64,000 nt of DNA. Origin: Rathayibacter sp. VKM Ac-2857. Lineage in GTDB: Bacteria > Actinomycetota > Actinomycetes > Actinomycetales > Microbacteriaceae. This document shows, piece by piece, positions 27,557 through 43,266 of the stretch (its first letter is position 1; each line of letters starts with the position of its first letter). Position numbers and translations under genes: made by a program. The notes beneath the pieces are model-generated. The model saw only the letters and a list, made by a program, of their open reading frames with translations, ran no database searches and had not been told where the DNA came from. The stretch is taken from contig NZ_JABMLE010000001.1 in the NCBI RefSeq assembly GCF_013205025.1, positions 1,054,001 through 1,118,000 on the forward strand. The letters run 5' to 3'.

Positions 27557-28348
27557 ATGAACGACGCCGACGAGACCACGACCCGCTCGATCCGGATCCC
27601 CGCCGACCAGGTGCGGGCCCGGATGCTCGCCGCCGCCCGCGAGATCATCGCGGTCAACGGCCTCACCGTCGGCTTCGCCCACCTGCCGATGGAGGAGTAC
27701 ATCCGGCAGGCGGCTGTGCCGCGGAGCTCGGTCTACCGGATCTGGAGCACGCGGGAGGAGTTCGTCGCCGACCTGATCGGCGAGATCTTCGTCGCGGACC
27801 GCTTCGCCGACGGCGCCGCCCCCGACGCGTCGCGGGCGATGACCGAGGTCTACGAGCGCTCCGCCGCGCATCTCAGCACGGCGGCCGGCCGCCGGGAGGT
27901 GGCCTGGGAGATGATCCGCATCGGCGCGAACTCGAGCGTCGAGACCCTGCGCGCCTCGGTCGACTGGTCCTCCTACAACGCGCTGCTGGCCTGCACCTTC
28001 TCGATGGAGGAGGGACCGGCGCGGGACGCGGTCCGCGCGACGGCCCTGCGGCTGGAGACCATGCTGACCCAGCGGATGCGGGACTACTACCAGGACGTCC
28101 TCGATCGCTTCCGCTCCTCGCTCAAGCCCGGCTTCACGACCCTGCAGCTCGCGCACCTGACCGCGATCGTGACCGACGGCCTCGTGCACCGCGGGCGACT
28201 GCTCGACGACGAGCTCGACGCCGTGATCGAGGCCCCCGGACTGGACGGCGAGCCGGTCGAGTGGACCCTCACCGCCTGGACCATCCGCTCGATCGTGGAC
28301 GGCATGCTCGTGCCGGTCGCTCAGGACGACCCGCCCGCCGGCGGCTAG
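27557..28348 (+). CDS. TetR/AcrR-family transcriptional regulator A
   Basis: A 263-residue predicted repressor. The N-terminal helix-turn-helix spans about residues 18-70 (AAREIIAVNGLTVGFAHLPM, then VPRSSVYRIWSTREEF in family positions). The C-terminal ligand domain is helical and not assignable to a known inducer class. Start is the ATG at 27557. Its DNA-binding domain is clearly related to that of the convergent TetR gene at 28345-29187, and the two stop codons overlap in a shared CTAG. No efflux pump or enzyme gene lies next to it. Confidence 0.75.
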   Translation: MNDADETTTRSIRIPADQVRARMLAAAREIIAVNGLTVGFAHLPMEEYIRQAAVPRSSVYRIWSTREEFVADLIGEIFVADRFADGAAPDASRAMTEVYERSAAHLSTAAGRREVAWEMIRIGANSSVETLRASVDWSSYNALLACTFSMEEGPARDAVRATALRLETMLTQRMRDYYQDVLDRFRSSLKPGFTTLQLAHLTAIVTDGLVHRGRLLDDELDAVIEAPGLDGEPVEWTLTAWTIRSIVDGMLVPVAQDDPPAGG

Positions 28349-29187
28349 CGCCGGACGGCTTCCCCGGCCGGCTCGTCCGCGGACTGCACCGGCTCGGCCG
28401 GCGCGGTCTCCTCCTGCGCCGCACCGGCCGGCGCGGGCTCGCAGAACCCGTCGATCAGCATCAGCGCTCCCGCCACGACGAGCGATGGTGAGCCGGGGCG
28501 GCCGGGATCGATCGGACCGGTCACCAGCTCGGGAGCGGCGATCCTGGCGATGCAGAGCCCCTCGATGAACGAGGAGATGGCGGAGGCGAGCACGGCGTAC
28601 TCCTCGTCGCGCCCCGAGCGCAGGCGCAGGCCCGCCTCGGCGAGGGTGTGCCGGTAGTACTTCGCCATGTTCTCGATGAAGTGCACCTGGCGGGAGTGCA
28701 GCGCCTCGCTGATCGCCGCGCGAGCCGACTCCGAGTGCGAGTCGACCGCGCCGATCAGGGCGACGAAGTTGCGCCAGTGCTGCGAGGCGAAGACGTTGTC
28801 GTAGTTGGCCTCGATCGCGACGGTGAGCGAGGCGACGAGGATCTCGCGCATCTGCTCGGCCGTCGGCTGCTCGGCGAGGCGGCGGTGCAGGTAGGAGTCC
28901 CCCGCGGTGAGCGAGGTGGGATCGAGCCGGGCCGTCAGGATCCGCTCGGGGATCGCCGCGACCAGCTCGTCGTAGAACGCCTGGCGGGTGGGCCAGATCC
29001 GGTAGACGGTGCTGCGCGGCACTCCCGCCGAGCGGATGACGTCCTCGAGCGGCAGGTGCGAGACGCCGACGCGCAGGCCCTCCGCCCGGACGACGGTGAG
29101 GGCCGCGTCGAGGAGCCTGGTCCTGACCTGCTCGCGGCTGAGTCGGCCCGGACGAGGCGGGGGCTCGGGCGGGGTGTCGTTGCTCAT
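28345..29187 (-). CDS. TetR/AcrR-family transcriptional regulator B
   Basis: A 280-residue predicted regulator with helix-turn-helix near residues 20-70 (LRVGVSHLPLEDVIRSAGVP in part, then STVYRIWPTRQAF) closely matching regulator A, and a helical ligand-binding domain. The C-terminal ~25 residues are Ala/Glu/Pro-rich and probably disordered. Start is the ATG at 29185-29187. Convergent with A, sharing the CTAG stop. The two probably arose by inverted duplication or joint recruitment; targets are unknown. Confidence 0.75.
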   Translation of the reverse strand: MSNDTPPEPPPRPGRLSREQVRTRLLDAALTVVRAEGLRVGVSHLPLEDVIRSAGVPRSTVYRIWPTRQAFYDELVAAIPERILTARLDPTSLTAGDSYLHRRLAEQPTAEQMREILVASLTVAIEANYDNVFASQHWRNFVALIGAVDSHSESARAAISEALHSRQVHFIENMAKYYRHTLAEAGLRLRSGRDEEYAVLASAISSFIEGLCIARIAAPELVTGPIDPGRPGSPSLVVAGALMLIDGFCEPAPAGAAQEETAPAEPVQSADEPAGEAVRR

Positions 29188-29451
29188 CGTGCCTCCGGAG
29201 GCGGGTGAGCGGGGCGCTTTCGGGTCCCCGGTGAACCCGAGCGTAGACGATCGCCGACAGTCGTCGCGCACATCGGCTACTCGGGAGGTCACACACGAGT
29301 CCGGGCCCGCGGGGACGGGCGCGGCTCGCGCTCGGCTCGGAAGCCGCGCGAGCCGCGCTGCCTGTCCCCCAGGCGGCCGCCCCATCGGCCGATTCGACCG
29401 TATGCGGTCGGTCATGCCGGCGTCAAAACTCCGGACATCATGTCTCGCCGA

Positions 29452-30732
29452 TCAGCGGCGGAACGGACGACGGGGCTCGTCCGCCGGCGGGAGGAGGCGC
29501 TGCCCCGCCCGGGCGTCATCGCTGCGCGGCAGGCCGAGCTCACCGGCCACGGCACCGGCGACCTCCGCCTCGGCGTGCCCGGCCAGCTCGACGTTGCGCA
29601 TCAGCTTGGCGTGATGGCACGGGCTCGCGTCGATCGCGACCACCATCGCGGAGAACCGCAGCGCATCGCCCAGCCGCGCCATCGGGCTCAGCTCCGCCAG
29701 CACGGACGGGACGTCGGGCATCGACAGCATCGTGTAGTAGCAGGTCGAGACGACGTACTCGTCGACACCGGACTCGGCCGACGGCGGCGCCACGATGATG
29801 TCGCCGAGCGAGACCGAGCCCGTGCTCGACCCGAGGACGGACGCGATCGTGACCCGGATGTCCCCGGCGAGCGACACGACGCGCACGCTCGCCGGCCACG
29901 GCGGCAGCGCCGCCAGCTCGGTGGAGCCGGTGCGCATCGCGATCCCGGCCTGCGAGGACAGCGCGTCGATCATCGGCATCCCCGTGCACTCCCCCGCGTT
30001 GGCCGCATCCTCGGAGGCGGCCTCGCCGCAGGAGGCGAGCAGCGCGGAGATGCCCAGCCGCGACTGCGGCTCGAGCCCGCCGACCACGGCGGGGCTGACC
30101 GTCCCCGTCGAGTCGATGATCTGCCCGAGGCGGAGGGCCAGGTCGGAGCCCGTGTTCGGCGTGCCGAAGGTGACGACCCCGCGCACCATCGACTCCACGG
30201 GCACGCCGTCGACGCTCTGGCTGAGCGCCTGCCGTGCGGCGAGGCCGCCCATCGAGTGCGCCACGACGACGGCCCGGTGGCCGGTCGCCGCCGTGAGGCA
30301 GGCGATCGACGCGGCGAGGGCGTCGGCGATCCCGGGGTCGGTCACCCAGCGGGCCGCGAGGTCGCGGTAGTCGAAGGTGTAGACGACGGCACCCTCGGTG
30401 TCCTGGAACGCGCCGATCAGGGAGCGCTGCGAGGTGGTGACGGGCTGGTCGACACCGTTCGTGGCGATCAGGTCGACCAGGTGCGAGAAGGCGCCCGTGC
30501 GCGTCTCGTCGTGCGTCGCGGTGCCGAGCCAGCCGTGCAGCACCAGGACCGGCACGAGAGACGCGGCCGGAGTCGTCGTCACGTCGTCCCCGTCGAGCAC
30601 GGGTGCGAGCTCGGCGATCCCGCAACTCGCGGGCGGAGCGGCCGTGACGGCCGCCACCGCACTGCCGCCGGGGACGACGACGGCACCGACCGCCACGAGA
30701 AGGGCGGACAGCACGACGATCAGGACTCTCAT
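29452..30732 (-). CDS. Secreted lipase/esterase-like alpha/beta hydrolase
   Basis: A 426-residue protein with a Sec signal peptide (hydrophobic stretch in residues 1-28, Ala-rich cleavage region) and an alpha/beta-hydrolase fold: VLVLHGWLG oxyanion loop and the nucleophile elbow AHSMGG with Ser160. The TFGTPNTGSDLA segment is typical of PGAP1-like lipases. Two Cys residues after the signal could form disulfides outside the cell. Start is the ATG at 30730-30732 with GAGG upstream; a GTG two codons earlier is less likely. It lies downstream of rpoC on the same strand, but the rpoC terminator separates them. Substrate not known. Confidence 0.75.
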   Translation of the reverse strand: MRVLIVVLSALLVAVGAVVVPGGSAVAAVTAAPPASCGIAELAPVLDGDDVTTTPAASLVPVLVLHGWLGTATHDETRTGAFSHLVDLIATNGVDQPVTTSQRSLIGAFQDTEGAVVYTFDYRDLAARWVTDPGIADALAASIACLTAATGHRAVVVAHSMGGLAARQALSQSVDGVPVESMVRGVVTFGTPNTGSDLALRLGQIIDSTGTVSPAVVGGLEPQSRLGISALLASCGEAASEDAANAGECTGMPMIDALSSQAGIAMRTGSTELAALPPWPASVRVVSLAGDIRVTIASVLGSSTGSVSLGDIIVAPPSAESGVDEYVVSTCYYTMLSMPDVPSVLAELSPMARLGDALRFSAMVVAIDASPCHHAKLMRNVELAGHAEAEVAGAVAGELGLPRSDDARAGQRLLPPADEPRRPFRR

Positions 30733-30894
30733 CCGCACGTTTCCTCACCGCCGCGACCCCTGCTGAGCGGGTTCAGGGGATCGACCGGACGAACGTCCCC
30801 GAAGTCAATCACCCCGACGCCCCCGTTCGGGCTCTCTGTCGGGAATGGACGGACCCCCAGTCAGGGTGAGGGTGCCCTCACCTGGCGCGCGGAC

Positions 30895-30934
30895 GACGAA
30901 GGGCCCCGCCGGTCTCCCGGCGGGGCCCTTCGTC
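30895..30934. terminator. Strong bidirectional hairpin downstream of rpoC
   Basis: Arms 30895-30912 and 30917-30934 pair perfectly over 18 bases with a four-base loop, starting 14 bases below the rpoC stop. It is GC-rich with no T-run. It would end rpoBC transcription and shield the lipase gene. Confidence 0.85.
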
Positions 30935-30947
30935 AGTCAGACCGTGC

Positions 30948-34847
<3,900 letters not shown>

Positions 34848-34915
34848 TGTTTTCTCCTTGTCGGAAAACAGGGTGTCTCGTCAGAGACGGGGAGTCGTCA
34901 GATGCTGGCGCGGGA

Positions 34916-38407
<3,492 letters not shown>

Positions 38408-38791
38408 GGAAGGAACCTCCGTAGACCCTCGCGGGTCTCAATCTGTGGGATGTGTGGAGTGGGCTCCCGCCGGGCGGGCCGACACGTCCTGCTCCCCTGC
38501 CGTGACCGCGGTGACGCGGCCGCAGCGACGAAGCGACCGGTTTGACGCGGCCTTCGGGGCGGGGGCTAGAGTGTGGCATCGGCATCCACCATCTGATGCC
38601 GGGTTCCGATGGCTGGTCGACCGCAATATGACGACTCGGCACTCGGGAGCGCAAAGTACAACTATAGATGCACTGCGCCACGCCGCGCAAGTGCAGGTGC
38701 TTGCGCCAGGCACAAGGCTCGGGTATACGGCCGGGTCGAGGGTCCTCCTCCCCGTCTCCTCCTCGCGTGCGCCGCACGGCACACTGGTCGG
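38408..38791. promoter_or_regulatory. Intergenic region between rpoB and the spermidine-synthase-like gene
   Basis: 384 bases between divergent genes. It contains the rpoB promoter and a ~250-base rpoB leader on the minus strand. No gene is evident. Promoter elements for the plus-strand gene at 38792 are not clear. Confidence 0.5.
38661..38690 (-). promoter_or_regulatory. rpoB promoter (-35 TTGCGC, -10 TATAGT)
   Basis: On the minus strand TTGCGC (38685-38690) and TATAGT (38661-38666) are spaced 18 bases apart, within a locally AT-rich patch. Transcription would begin near 38654, about 250 bases upstream of the rpoB TTG. Confidence 0.7.
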
Positions 38792-39682
38792 ATGGCCGAA
38801 CGCACCGGTCGCCGACGCGGCGACGACTCCGAGCACCCCCGCGCCGTGCTCGCCAGCGGGTTCCTCGCGCAGATCGAGCCCGACCGGCACTCCGCCGACG
38901 CGGCGACCCTCGTCGTCGACGGGACCCCGCAGTCGCACGTCGACCTCAGCGACCCGACGCACCTCTCCTTCGAGTACGTGCGGCGGATCGGCCATGCGAT
39001 CGACCTGCTCGCACCCGAGGGCGAGGCCGTGACGGCGCTGCACCTCGGCGCCGGCGCGCTGACCCTCCCCCGCTACGTCGCCGCGACCCGTCCCGGCTCG
39101 CGCCAGCAGGTCGTCGAGATCGAGGCGGCGCTGGTCGACCTCGTCCGGGAGGCTCTCCCGCTGCCCCGCGGGGCGCAGATCCGGATCCGCCAGGGCGACG
39201 CCCGCGAGGTGCTCGGCAAGCTGCCGCCGGGGCTGCTCGGCACGGTCGACGTCGTCGTGGTCGACATCTTCTCCGGCGCCAGGACGCCCGCGCACGTCAC
39301 GAGCGCCGAGTTCTACCGCGAGATCGCGCCGCTGCTCGCGCCCGCCGGGATCGTGGCGGTGAACGTCGCCGACGGCGGGGCGCTCGCCTTCGCCCGCGCC
39401 CAGGCCGCCACCCTCGCGGCGGTCTTCGCGCACACGGCGATCATGACCGACACGCAGATGCTGAAGGCGAAGCGCTTCGGCAACGTGGTGATGCTCGCCT
39501 CGCCCTCGCCGCTGCCGGTGGACGGGCTGCCGCGCCGCCTCGCCTCCGATCCGGCGCCCGCGAAGCTGGTGCAGGGGCGCGAGCTGGAGAACTTCCTCGG
39601 CGGCGCCTCCGTCGTCACCGACGACACCGCCACGCCGTCGCCGCTGCCGGCGCGCAGCATCTTCCAGGTCCGCCGGGGCTGA
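38792..39682 (+). CDS. Spermidine synthase-like methyltransferase-fold protein (paralog 2)
   Basis: A 296-residue Rossmann-fold protein related to the gene at 26047. ALHLGAGALTLPRYVAATRPGS matches the paralog almost position for position, and VVDIFSGARTP replaces the aminopropyltransferase catalytic DSSDP. Here a phenylalanine/tyrosine-containing AEFYREIAPLL helix and GNVVMLASP strand follow. Start is the ATG at 38792; longer frames upstream run over the rpoB promoter. Cytosolic; the reaction is unknown, and polyamine synthesis is doubtful. The 3' end runs into a short tandem repeat. Confidence 0.65.
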   Translation: MAERTGRRRGDDSEHPRAVLASGFLAQIEPDRHSADAATLVVDGTPQSHVDLSDPTHLSFEYVRRIGHAIDLLAPEGEAVTALHLGAGALTLPRYVAATRPGSRQQVVEIEAALVDLVREALPLPRGAQIRIRQGDAREVLGKLPPGLLGTVDVVVVDIFSGARTPAHVTSAEFYREIAPLLAPAGIVAVNVADGGALAFARAQAATLAAVFAHTAIMTDTQMLKAKRFGNVVMLASPSPLPVDGLPRRLASDPAPAKLVQGRELENFLGGASVVTDDTATPSPLPARSIFQVRRG

Positions 39683-39762
39683 GGAGCGTCGCCGGGGCTG
39701 AGGAGCGCCGGGGGCTGAAGACGGTCGCCGGGGCCGACGACCGTCGCCGGGGCCGAGGGCGG
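39671..39762 (+). repeat. Degenerate ~17-19-base GC-rich tandem repeat
   Basis: About five copies of a unit like CGCCGGGGCTGAGGAGCGT, becoming CGCCGGGGCCGACGACCGT toward the end. The first copy overlaps the last codons and stop of the spermidine-synthase-like gene. It looks like slippage-generated repeat DNA. Confidence 0.7.
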
Positions 39763-39887
39763 CCGAGTGCGCCCCGGCCGGACGGCCCGGCCCGGTTGCC
39801 CGTACAGTGGACGGGGGCCAGCGCCCCCTCCGTCCTCTCGTCGCCGCGTGCGCCGATCCGGATCCGCATCCACGAGGAAGAACCGCC

Positions 39888-40466
39888 CTGAGCATCATCA
39901 TCCGCCATGACCCCTCGACGCTCCGCGAGGAGGTCGACGTCGACGCCGCCCAGGAGCGCCTGGAGGAGATCGGCGCCCTGCGCTCCCTCGCCGCGCTCAC
40001 CGAGAAGGCCGAGCTGCTCCGCCTGCTCGGCCGCCTCGACGAGGCGTGGGACATCGCCACCGAGGCCGTCCGCCGCACCCGCTTCTCCGGTGACCGCGCC
40101 GAGCTGCTGAGCGCGCGCGTCCGCCGCGCCCGCCTGATGCAGCTTCGCGACCGCTCCGACGAGGCGCTCTCGGAGCTCACGCTCTGCGTCGAGGAGGCGC
40201 GCACCCACGAGTGGCACCTCGAGCACTCGTTCGCACTCAAGCACCGCGGACTCGCCCTCTTCGAGATCGGCGAGTACAGCCAGGCCGCTCGCGACTTCGA
40301 CGCGGCGACCGCGCTCGGCGAGCGCGTCGGCGTGGAGGAGGAGGAGCTCGAGGTCGCGCGCCTCGGCGTCGCCGCCGCCTCGGAGTTCCAGGACGAGTCG
40401 ACCCGCGGCCCCCGGGCGGAGGGCGCCGTGCGCGGCCGCCGCCGCGCCGAGGGCGACGAGGCCTGA
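39888..40466 (+). CDS. Tetratricopeptide-repeat protein
   Basis: A ~192-residue helical protein with three or more TPR-like repeats: LLRLLGRLDEAWDIATEAV, ARLMQLRDRSDEALSELTL and GLALFEIGEYSQAARDFDAA. Such scaffolds bind proteins; no enzymatic motif is seen. The C-terminal ~35 residues are basic and likely disordered. The start is uncertain. The CTG at 39888-39890 has GAGGAAG 6-9 bases upstream and gives a natural xSIIIRHD N-terminus. The nearest conventional in-frame start, GTG 39807, has no ribosome binding site and adds 27 unlikely residues. It precedes sprT by 21 bases and may share its transcript. Confidence 0.7.
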   Translation: MSIIIRHDPSTLREEVDVDAAQERLEEIGALRSLAALTEKAELLRLLGRLDEAWDIATEAVRRTRFSGDRAELLSARVRRARLMQLRDRSDEALSELTLCVEEARTHEWHLEHSFALKHRGLALFEIGEYSQAARDFDAATALGERVGVEEEELEVARLGVAAASEFQDESTRGPRAEGAVRGRRRAEGDEA

Positions 40467-40487
40467 GCACCGGAGCCGACACGATCG

Positions 40488-40973
40488 ATGGCTGGGCTCG
40501 ACCAGGTCGCCCGCTGGGCGGACGCACTGCTGCGCGAGCACCTGGACGACTCGTGGAGCTTCGCCTTCGACCACGCCCGCACCCGAGGCGGCGCCTGCCA
40601 CTGGAAGGACCGGCGCATCACCGTGTCCAGGCACCTCGCCGCCCGGTGGAGCGACGAGGAGGTGCACCAGACGCTCCTGCACGAGGTTGCGCACGCGCTC
40701 GCCGGCCCGAAGGCCGGGCACGGGCCCGTGTGGCGCCGGATCTCCGCGGCGATCGGCTACACCGGCGACCGCACGCACAGCAATCCGACCGCGGACGAGC
40801 TCGCACCCTGGGTCGGCAGCTGCCCCAGCGGGCACCTCTTCTACCGGCACCGCCGGCCGAGCCGGCCGCTGGCGTGCGGGAAGTGCGCGCGGCGCTTCGA
40901 GCCGGCGAACGCGATCGAGTGGCGGCGCCGCGAGGTGCCGGCGCGGCCCGCGGTGAACGAGCGCTCGGCGTGA
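40488..40973 (+). CDS. SprT-like zinc metallopeptidase domain protein
   Basis: A 161-residue cytosolic protein with the zinc-protease motif HEVAHAL (about residues 65-71) and a third ligand histidine shortly after (GHGPVWRR). The C-terminal part has a CPSGH and CGKC pair that resembles the zinc ribbon of SprT/Spartan-type proteins. Bacterial SprT proteins are little studied; relatives cut DNA-protein crosslinks. It starts at ATG 40488 and its stop overlaps the next gene's GTG. Confidence 0.75.
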   Translation: MAGLDQVARWADALLREHLDDSWSFAFDHARTRGGACHWKDRRITVSRHLAARWSDEEVHQTLLHEVAHALAGPKAGHGPVWRRISAAIGYTGDRTHSNPTADELAPWVGSCPSGHLFYRHRRPSRPLACGKCARRFEPANAIEWRRREVPARPAVNERSA

Positions 40974-41608
40974 GCGAGGGCGCACCGCACCGGGTCGTCC
41001 GCGGCCGGGTGCCGAGCACCGGGCAGTGGCTGGTCGACGCGGGCGGGCTGCGCTGGTGGTTCGACTCCGGCAGCCTGGCGCTCGACTTCGCCTGCACCGG
41101 ACCGCTCCGAGGGATCCCCGGCGAGCGCCTCGACTCCGACGAGGCTCTGGCGGCGTGGCTCGCCGAGCGCTTCGACGCGGTCGACGCCGCCGCCCGCGAC
41201 GCCCGGCTCGACGACGCACTGATGCTCCGCGGTGCGGTCTCGCGGTTGGCGGTGGCGGCCGAGCGGGGTGCGGCGGGCGACCCGGCGGACGTCGACGTCG
41301 TCAACCTCTTCGCCGCGATGCCGGACGTCCCTCCGTCGCTCTCCGGCGGCTCGCGGCAGGCCGGCCGCTCGCACGCGGCGGCGCGGCAGGCGCTCTCGAC
41401 CCTCGCGCGCGAGGCGGTCGACCTGCTCGGCGGCGGCACTCCGGGGCGGCTGCGCCGCTGCGACGCGGAGGACTGCCGGATCCTCTACCTCGACACCTCC
41501 CGGGCCGGTTCGCGGCGCTGGTGCTCGATGCAGCGCTGCGGGAACCGGGCGAAGGTCCGCGCGCACCGGCGCCGGAGCGCCGAGCGCGCGGACAGCGCCG
41601 AGGACTAG
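40970..41608 (+). CDS. CGNR zinc-finger (ABATE domain) putative transcription factor
   Basis: A 212-residue protein. An N-terminal ABATE domain (LALDFACTG region, then alternating helices) is followed by a CGNR zinc finger with CDAEDC, then RWCSMQRCGNRAKVRAHR. These are stress- or catabolism-linked regulators in actinobacteria. The GTG start at 40970 overlaps the sprT-like stop (GTGA), so it is translationally coupled. It converges on the DUF427 gene with a shared CTAG stop. Confidence 0.75.
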   Translation: MSEGAPHRVVRGRVPSTGQWLVDAGGLRWWFDSGSLALDFACTGPLRGIPGERLDSDEALAAWLAERFDAVDAAARDARLDDALMLRGAVSRLAVAAERGAAGDPADVDVVNLFAAMPDVPPSLSGGSRQAGRSHAAARQALSTLAREAVDLLGGGTPGRLRRCDAEDCRILYLDTSRAGSRRWCSMQRCGNRAKVRAHRRRSAERADSAED

Positions 41609-41907
41609 TCGACGACCTTGACGTCCTTCCAGAACGCGAGGTAGCCCGAGAAGTCCTTGCCGACGCGGTCGAACGCGGTCGGGTAGGGCGTCGGGTAGGA
41701 CCAGGCGCGGTCCTTGAGCATCCCGTCCTCGGACTTCACGTCGTAGTACTGGGCCTCGCCCTTCCACGGGCAGGTGTACTGGGTGCTGCTCGGCACCAGG
41801 TAGTCGTTGTTCACGCTCGTGGGCGGGAAGTACCAGTTGCCCTCGATGGAGATGAGGTCGGAGTCGGGGGCGTCGGCGATGACGACGTCGTTGAGGACGG
41901 CTTTCAT
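41605..41907 (-). CDS. DUF427-domain protein
   Basis: A 100-residue protein matching the DUF427 family: KAVLNDVVIADAP start, EGNWYFPP, YTCPWKGEAQYYDV and PYPTAFDRVGKDFSGYLAFW. The family folds as a compact beta protein and its role is unknown. The ATG at 41905-41907 is well placed. Its stop shares CTAG with the convergent CGNR gene. It stands alone on the minus strand. Confidence 0.85.
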   Translation of the reverse strand: MKAVLNDVVIADAPDSDLISIEGNWYFPPTSVNNDYLVPSSTQYTCPWKGEAQYYDVKSEDGMLKDRAWSYPTPYPTAFDRVGKDFSGYLAFWKDVKVVD

Positions 41908-42037
41908 TCGGGCCAGCTTTCCTGTCGCGGAGACGGTCGGCGGAGGCGGTCCTCCGCTCCCGGGGAACGCTACGCCGCTCCGCCCTTACCGGTCGAGCGC
42001 GGCCGCACCCCTTGCGGAGACGCTCAGGCGCGGTCCG

Positions 42038-42622
42038 TCAGCGCGGGGAGCGCAGGACCGTCACGGTGTCGACCGTGTCCACGCGGGCGGCGGCGGAGAT
42101 CTCCGCCCCGCGGCCGCGCGCGGTGAGCAGGCGACCCGTGGCGGAGGCGGTCAGCAGGTGGACGCAGGCGCGGCGGAGCCCCTCGTAGGAGGCGGAGGCC
42201 ACGGCGGCGTCGGGCGAGACGTGGTCGATGCCGAGCCCGATCAGGGCGTCGATCAGCGCGCCGGCGGCCAGCTGGTCCTCGACGGCGAAGCGCGGCTCTC
42301 CGCTCGGGTCGACCTCGCCGACGGCGACGACGTTGACGCTGGTCCGGCCGCCGTTCTCGTGCTGGCGCTCGAGGATCCAGCGGGCGACGGCGGTGCGGTC
42401 GGCGAGCCCGGCGCGGACGACGTGGCCGTCGATCGCGTCGGGGTCGACGGCGTCGTCCGCTCCGCCGGGGAGCGCGTCGACCAGCACGGTGATGTGCGCG
42501 GGAGCCAGGGCACGGAGACCGCGGGCTCCCCAGTCGAAGCGGATCTGGTACGCCCCCTGGTCGAGGGCGGCGGCGGCCTGGTCGGCGGCGGTGCGGTCGG
42601 AGTCGGGGAGAGCGGCGTTCAC
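42038..42622 (-). CDS. 2-phosphosulfolactate phosphatase (ComB)-like protein
   Basis: A 194-residue protein with the general ComB layout: an N-terminal IRFDWGARGL and HITVLVDAL strand, and a C-terminal SATGRLLTARGRGAEISAAARVD segment. ComB enzymes act on 2-phosphosulfolactate in coenzyme M synthesis; bacteria without that pathway also carry members whose substrate is unknown, so only the family is claimed. It is transcribed away from the SRPBCC-like gene. Confidence 0.6.
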   Translation of the reverse strand: MNAALPDSDRTAADQAAAALDQGAYQIRFDWGARGLRALAPAHITVLVDALPGGADDAVDPDAIDGHVVRAGLADRTAVARWILERQHENGGRTSVNVVAVGEVDPSGEPRFAVEDQLAAGALIDALIGLGIDHVSPDAAVASASYEGLRRACVHLLTASATGRLLTARGRGAEISAAARVDTVDTVTVLRSPR

Positions 42623-42747
42623 GCCTCCACGGTACCGAGCGCTCGCGGTGCCGGCTGCTCGCGGTACCGGGGCCGCAGCGCCTACACGCCCGGGGCTCGG
42701 CGCGCACCCGGTTCCCGCTCGGGAGAACCCGGAGGAGGATGGTCCCC

Positions 42748-43266
42748 GTGAAGGTGATGCTCAAGCACGTGCTCGACACCGACCCCGACTCCGCCTGGCG
42801 CGCCCTGCAGAGTCCGGCCGTGTTCCGCGAGGTGATGTCCCCGTTCCTGACCGCCGCGTCCCTGGACGAGGGCGGCTTCCGGCCGACCTGGGGCCTCGGG
42901 CCGCACGACGTCGCGATGGACGCCCTCGGGATCGTGCCGATGGGGGCGCAGGAGATCGACCTCTCCTACCGCCGCGTGCCGTCGATGCCCGACGTCCGTG
43001 TCCTCCGCGACAACGGCGCTCCGCTCTCCGGCGCGCTGCGGCTGATCACCGCGTGGGACCACCGGATGGCCGTGGCCCCGCTGCCGGACGGGCGGACGCT
43101 CTTCCGCGACCGGCTGGAGTTCAGCGCCGGGCTCGCCTCGCCGGCGCTCTGGCCGTCGATGTGGGCGTTCTGGCAGTGGCGCGGGATCCGCATCCGCGCC
43201 CTGGCCCCGACCTGGCGCCACGACGTCGGCGCCGATACCCGCCCCCGAGGGGAGGACGCGCCGTGA
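42748..43266 (+). CDS. SRPBCC/START-like hypothetical protein
   Basis: A 172-residue protein starting MKVMLKHVLDTDPDSAWRALQSP, a pattern seen in polyketide-cyclase/START-like ligand-binding folds. I take the GTG at 42748, because GGAGGAGG lies 9 bases before it, while the ATG at 42739 is directly on that site. The 3' end overlaps the DUF1684 gene start (GTGA). No catalytic residues can be assigned; a small-molecule carrier or enzyme is possible. Coupled with the DUF1684 gene. Confidence 0.6.
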   Translation: MKVMLKHVLDTDPDSAWRALQSPAVFREVMSPFLTAASLDEGGFRPTWGLGPHDVAMDALGIVPMGAQEIDLSYRRVPSMPDVRVLRDNGAPLSGALRLITAWDHRMAVAPLPDGRTLFRDRLEFSAGLASPALWPSMWAFWQWRGIRIRALAPTWRHDVGADTRPRGEDAP

